The position numbers were made by a program, and so were the translations under genes. Positions 20,825 to 21,317 of a stretch of DNA of 21,317 nt are shown here, piece after piece. Position 1 is the first letter of the stretch, and every line of letters starts with the position of its first letter. Under the pieces are notes generated by a model that was not told the DNA's origin, ran no database searches, and saw only the letters and a program-made list of their open reading frames with translations. The stretch comes from a virus: IMG/VR virus record IMGVR_UViG_3300042566_000071, positions 1-21,317 of that record; one strand, 5' to 3'.

Positions 20825-21262
20825 TTATTTTGAGGTCGCTCGTAGCATCCACGCATGTTTTGCATGAATATCTAGACGTTCTTCAATAAGATTTACAAGA
20901 CCCCGATTACCGTCTGCATCAGCAAGTTTATGTGCCGTATTTAATGCTTCAATTACGGAAACATTAGCATCGATAAGATCTGCAACCATCCCCGAAACAT
21001 CAACGCCGTAAATATTTGACTCTTTAACTGTAGTTGTAGATGCCAACTCAGTCATATTATATGGTGCATAGTCATCTAATGCACGAATCTGTTCGGCGAT
21101 AACATCTGCAGCAGCGAACAATTCCTGATAGAGATTGGCAAAGAAATCGTGCAACTGAGCGAAGTCTTTACCCTCTACATTCCAGTGATGTCCATGTGCT
21201 TTGAAATACATCGCGAAAGTATTCGCGAGTACGATCTTCATTGATGTCACTAGTTCGTCCAT
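20825..21262 (-). CDS. Dps-type miniferritin (DNA-protection ferritin)
   Basis: The 145-aa protein fits the Dps family: FAMYFKAHGHHWNVEGKDF is the hallmark. The four ferroxidase ligands occur with normal spacing: H26 (HWN), H38 (LHDF), D53 and E57 (ADVIAEQI), with the H-x11-H-x14-D-x3-E pattern. Dps proteins form 12-subunit shells that oxidise Fe(II) with peroxide, store iron and protect DNA from oxidative damage. The N-terminus is very short (no Lys/Arg tail as in E. coli Dps), so DNA wrapping is not assured. The gene follows a partly seen gene by one base. Phage-encoded Dps may protect phage or host DNA during infection or handle iron for virions; both are inference. Confidence 0.9.
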   Translation of the reverse strand: MDELVTSMKIVLANTFAMYFKAHGHHWNVEGKDFAQLHDFFANLYQELFAAADVIAEQIRALDDYAPYNMTELASTTTVKESNIYGVDVSGMVADLIDANVSVIEALNTAHKLADADGNRGLVNLIEERLDIHAKHAWMLRATSK

Positions 21263-21263
21263 G

Positions 21264-21317
21264 TCAACAATTCCACTTTCTTAATGCTAATGCCTTGCGA
21301 GTCGGACGACCCTTCTC
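21264..21317 (-). CDS. C-terminal end of an upstream gene (partial)
   Basis: Seventeen codons and a TGA stop are visible at the right edge, reading EKGRPTRKALALRKWNC. The frame enters from beyond the window. GRP with basic neighbours resembles an AT-hook core, but the fragment is too short to identify. The stop is one base before the Dps ATG. Confidence 0.4.
   Translation of the reverse strand, partial: EKGRPTRKALALRKWNC

Noticed and set aside
20794-20865. Longer start for the 676-aa protein at ATG 20865
   Set aside because: It would overlap Dps by 41 bases, and the late promoter at 20817-20824 with GAGG supports ATG 20793.

Overview
The window looks like part of the genome of a marine T4-like myovirus (the group that includes T4-like cyanophages and pelagiphages). 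The evidence is a T4-type RNase H and a T4-type primase, a class Ia ribonucleotide reductase with a phage glutaredoxin, flavin-dependent thymidylate synthase, T4-type late promoters (TATAAATA), and many small proteins of the kind seen in T4-like marine phages. Every gene I can support is on the minus strand, so transcription runs from position 21317 down to 1. Genes are packed with 4-5-base start/stop overlaps or gaps of a few bases. No stretch over 60 bases lacks a gene, and I see no tRNA, CRISPR array or insertion sequence. The host cannot be named from this window, which has no photosynthesis genes.

Layout in transcription order. (1) 21317-16.4 kb, virion and late genes: the end of an unknown gene, a Dps-type miniferritin with a complete ferroxidase site, a perfect late promoter, a 676-aa protein with three C-terminal repeats, two Gly/Ser/Thr-rich putative virion proteins, and a short hypothetical protein. 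(2) 16.4-13.5 kb, a probable lysis cassette: an unknown 178-aa protein, a two-helix membrane (holin-like) protein, a two-enzyme endolysin (M15 peptidase plus GH19 muramidase/chitinase), a 61-aa protein with a perfect EF-hand, and a coiled-coil protein with a C-terminal membrane anchor. (3) 13.5-6.4 kb, replication and nucleotide supply: primase, two unknown proteins, ThyX, three small or fused proteins including an AbrB-like/MazG-like fusion, NrdA, glutaredoxin, a 52-aa basic protein, NrdB, an unknown protein, a zinc-ribbon microprotein and a GIY-YIG nuclease. (4) 6.1-0 kb: a membrane/coiled-coil protein, a DUF2693-like protein, two conserved unknowns, RNase H, a TagD-like cytidylyltransferase, a DUF6433-like protein, a sulfotransferase, SpeD (AdoMet decarboxylase family), and the start of a further gene overlapping speD.

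Regulation is unusually legible. Two strong sigma70-type early promoters share the core ACGGG(G)TATAGT, and a third resembles them just before the primase. Three perfect late boxes lie at 569, 15944 and 20817. The GIY-YIG gene has its ribosome binding site locked in a 7-bp hairpin, with a near-perfect late promoter placed so that late transcripts would lose the hairpin. That is the control logic known for T4 I-TevI, soc and e. Four small genes not obvious from long-ORF searches were found by reading the gaps (6439-6597, 7896-8054, 10832-10978) and the overlapping frame at 1-150.

The main limits are that homology was judged by memory and motif, with no database search, and that promoter calls rest on consensus and spacing only.
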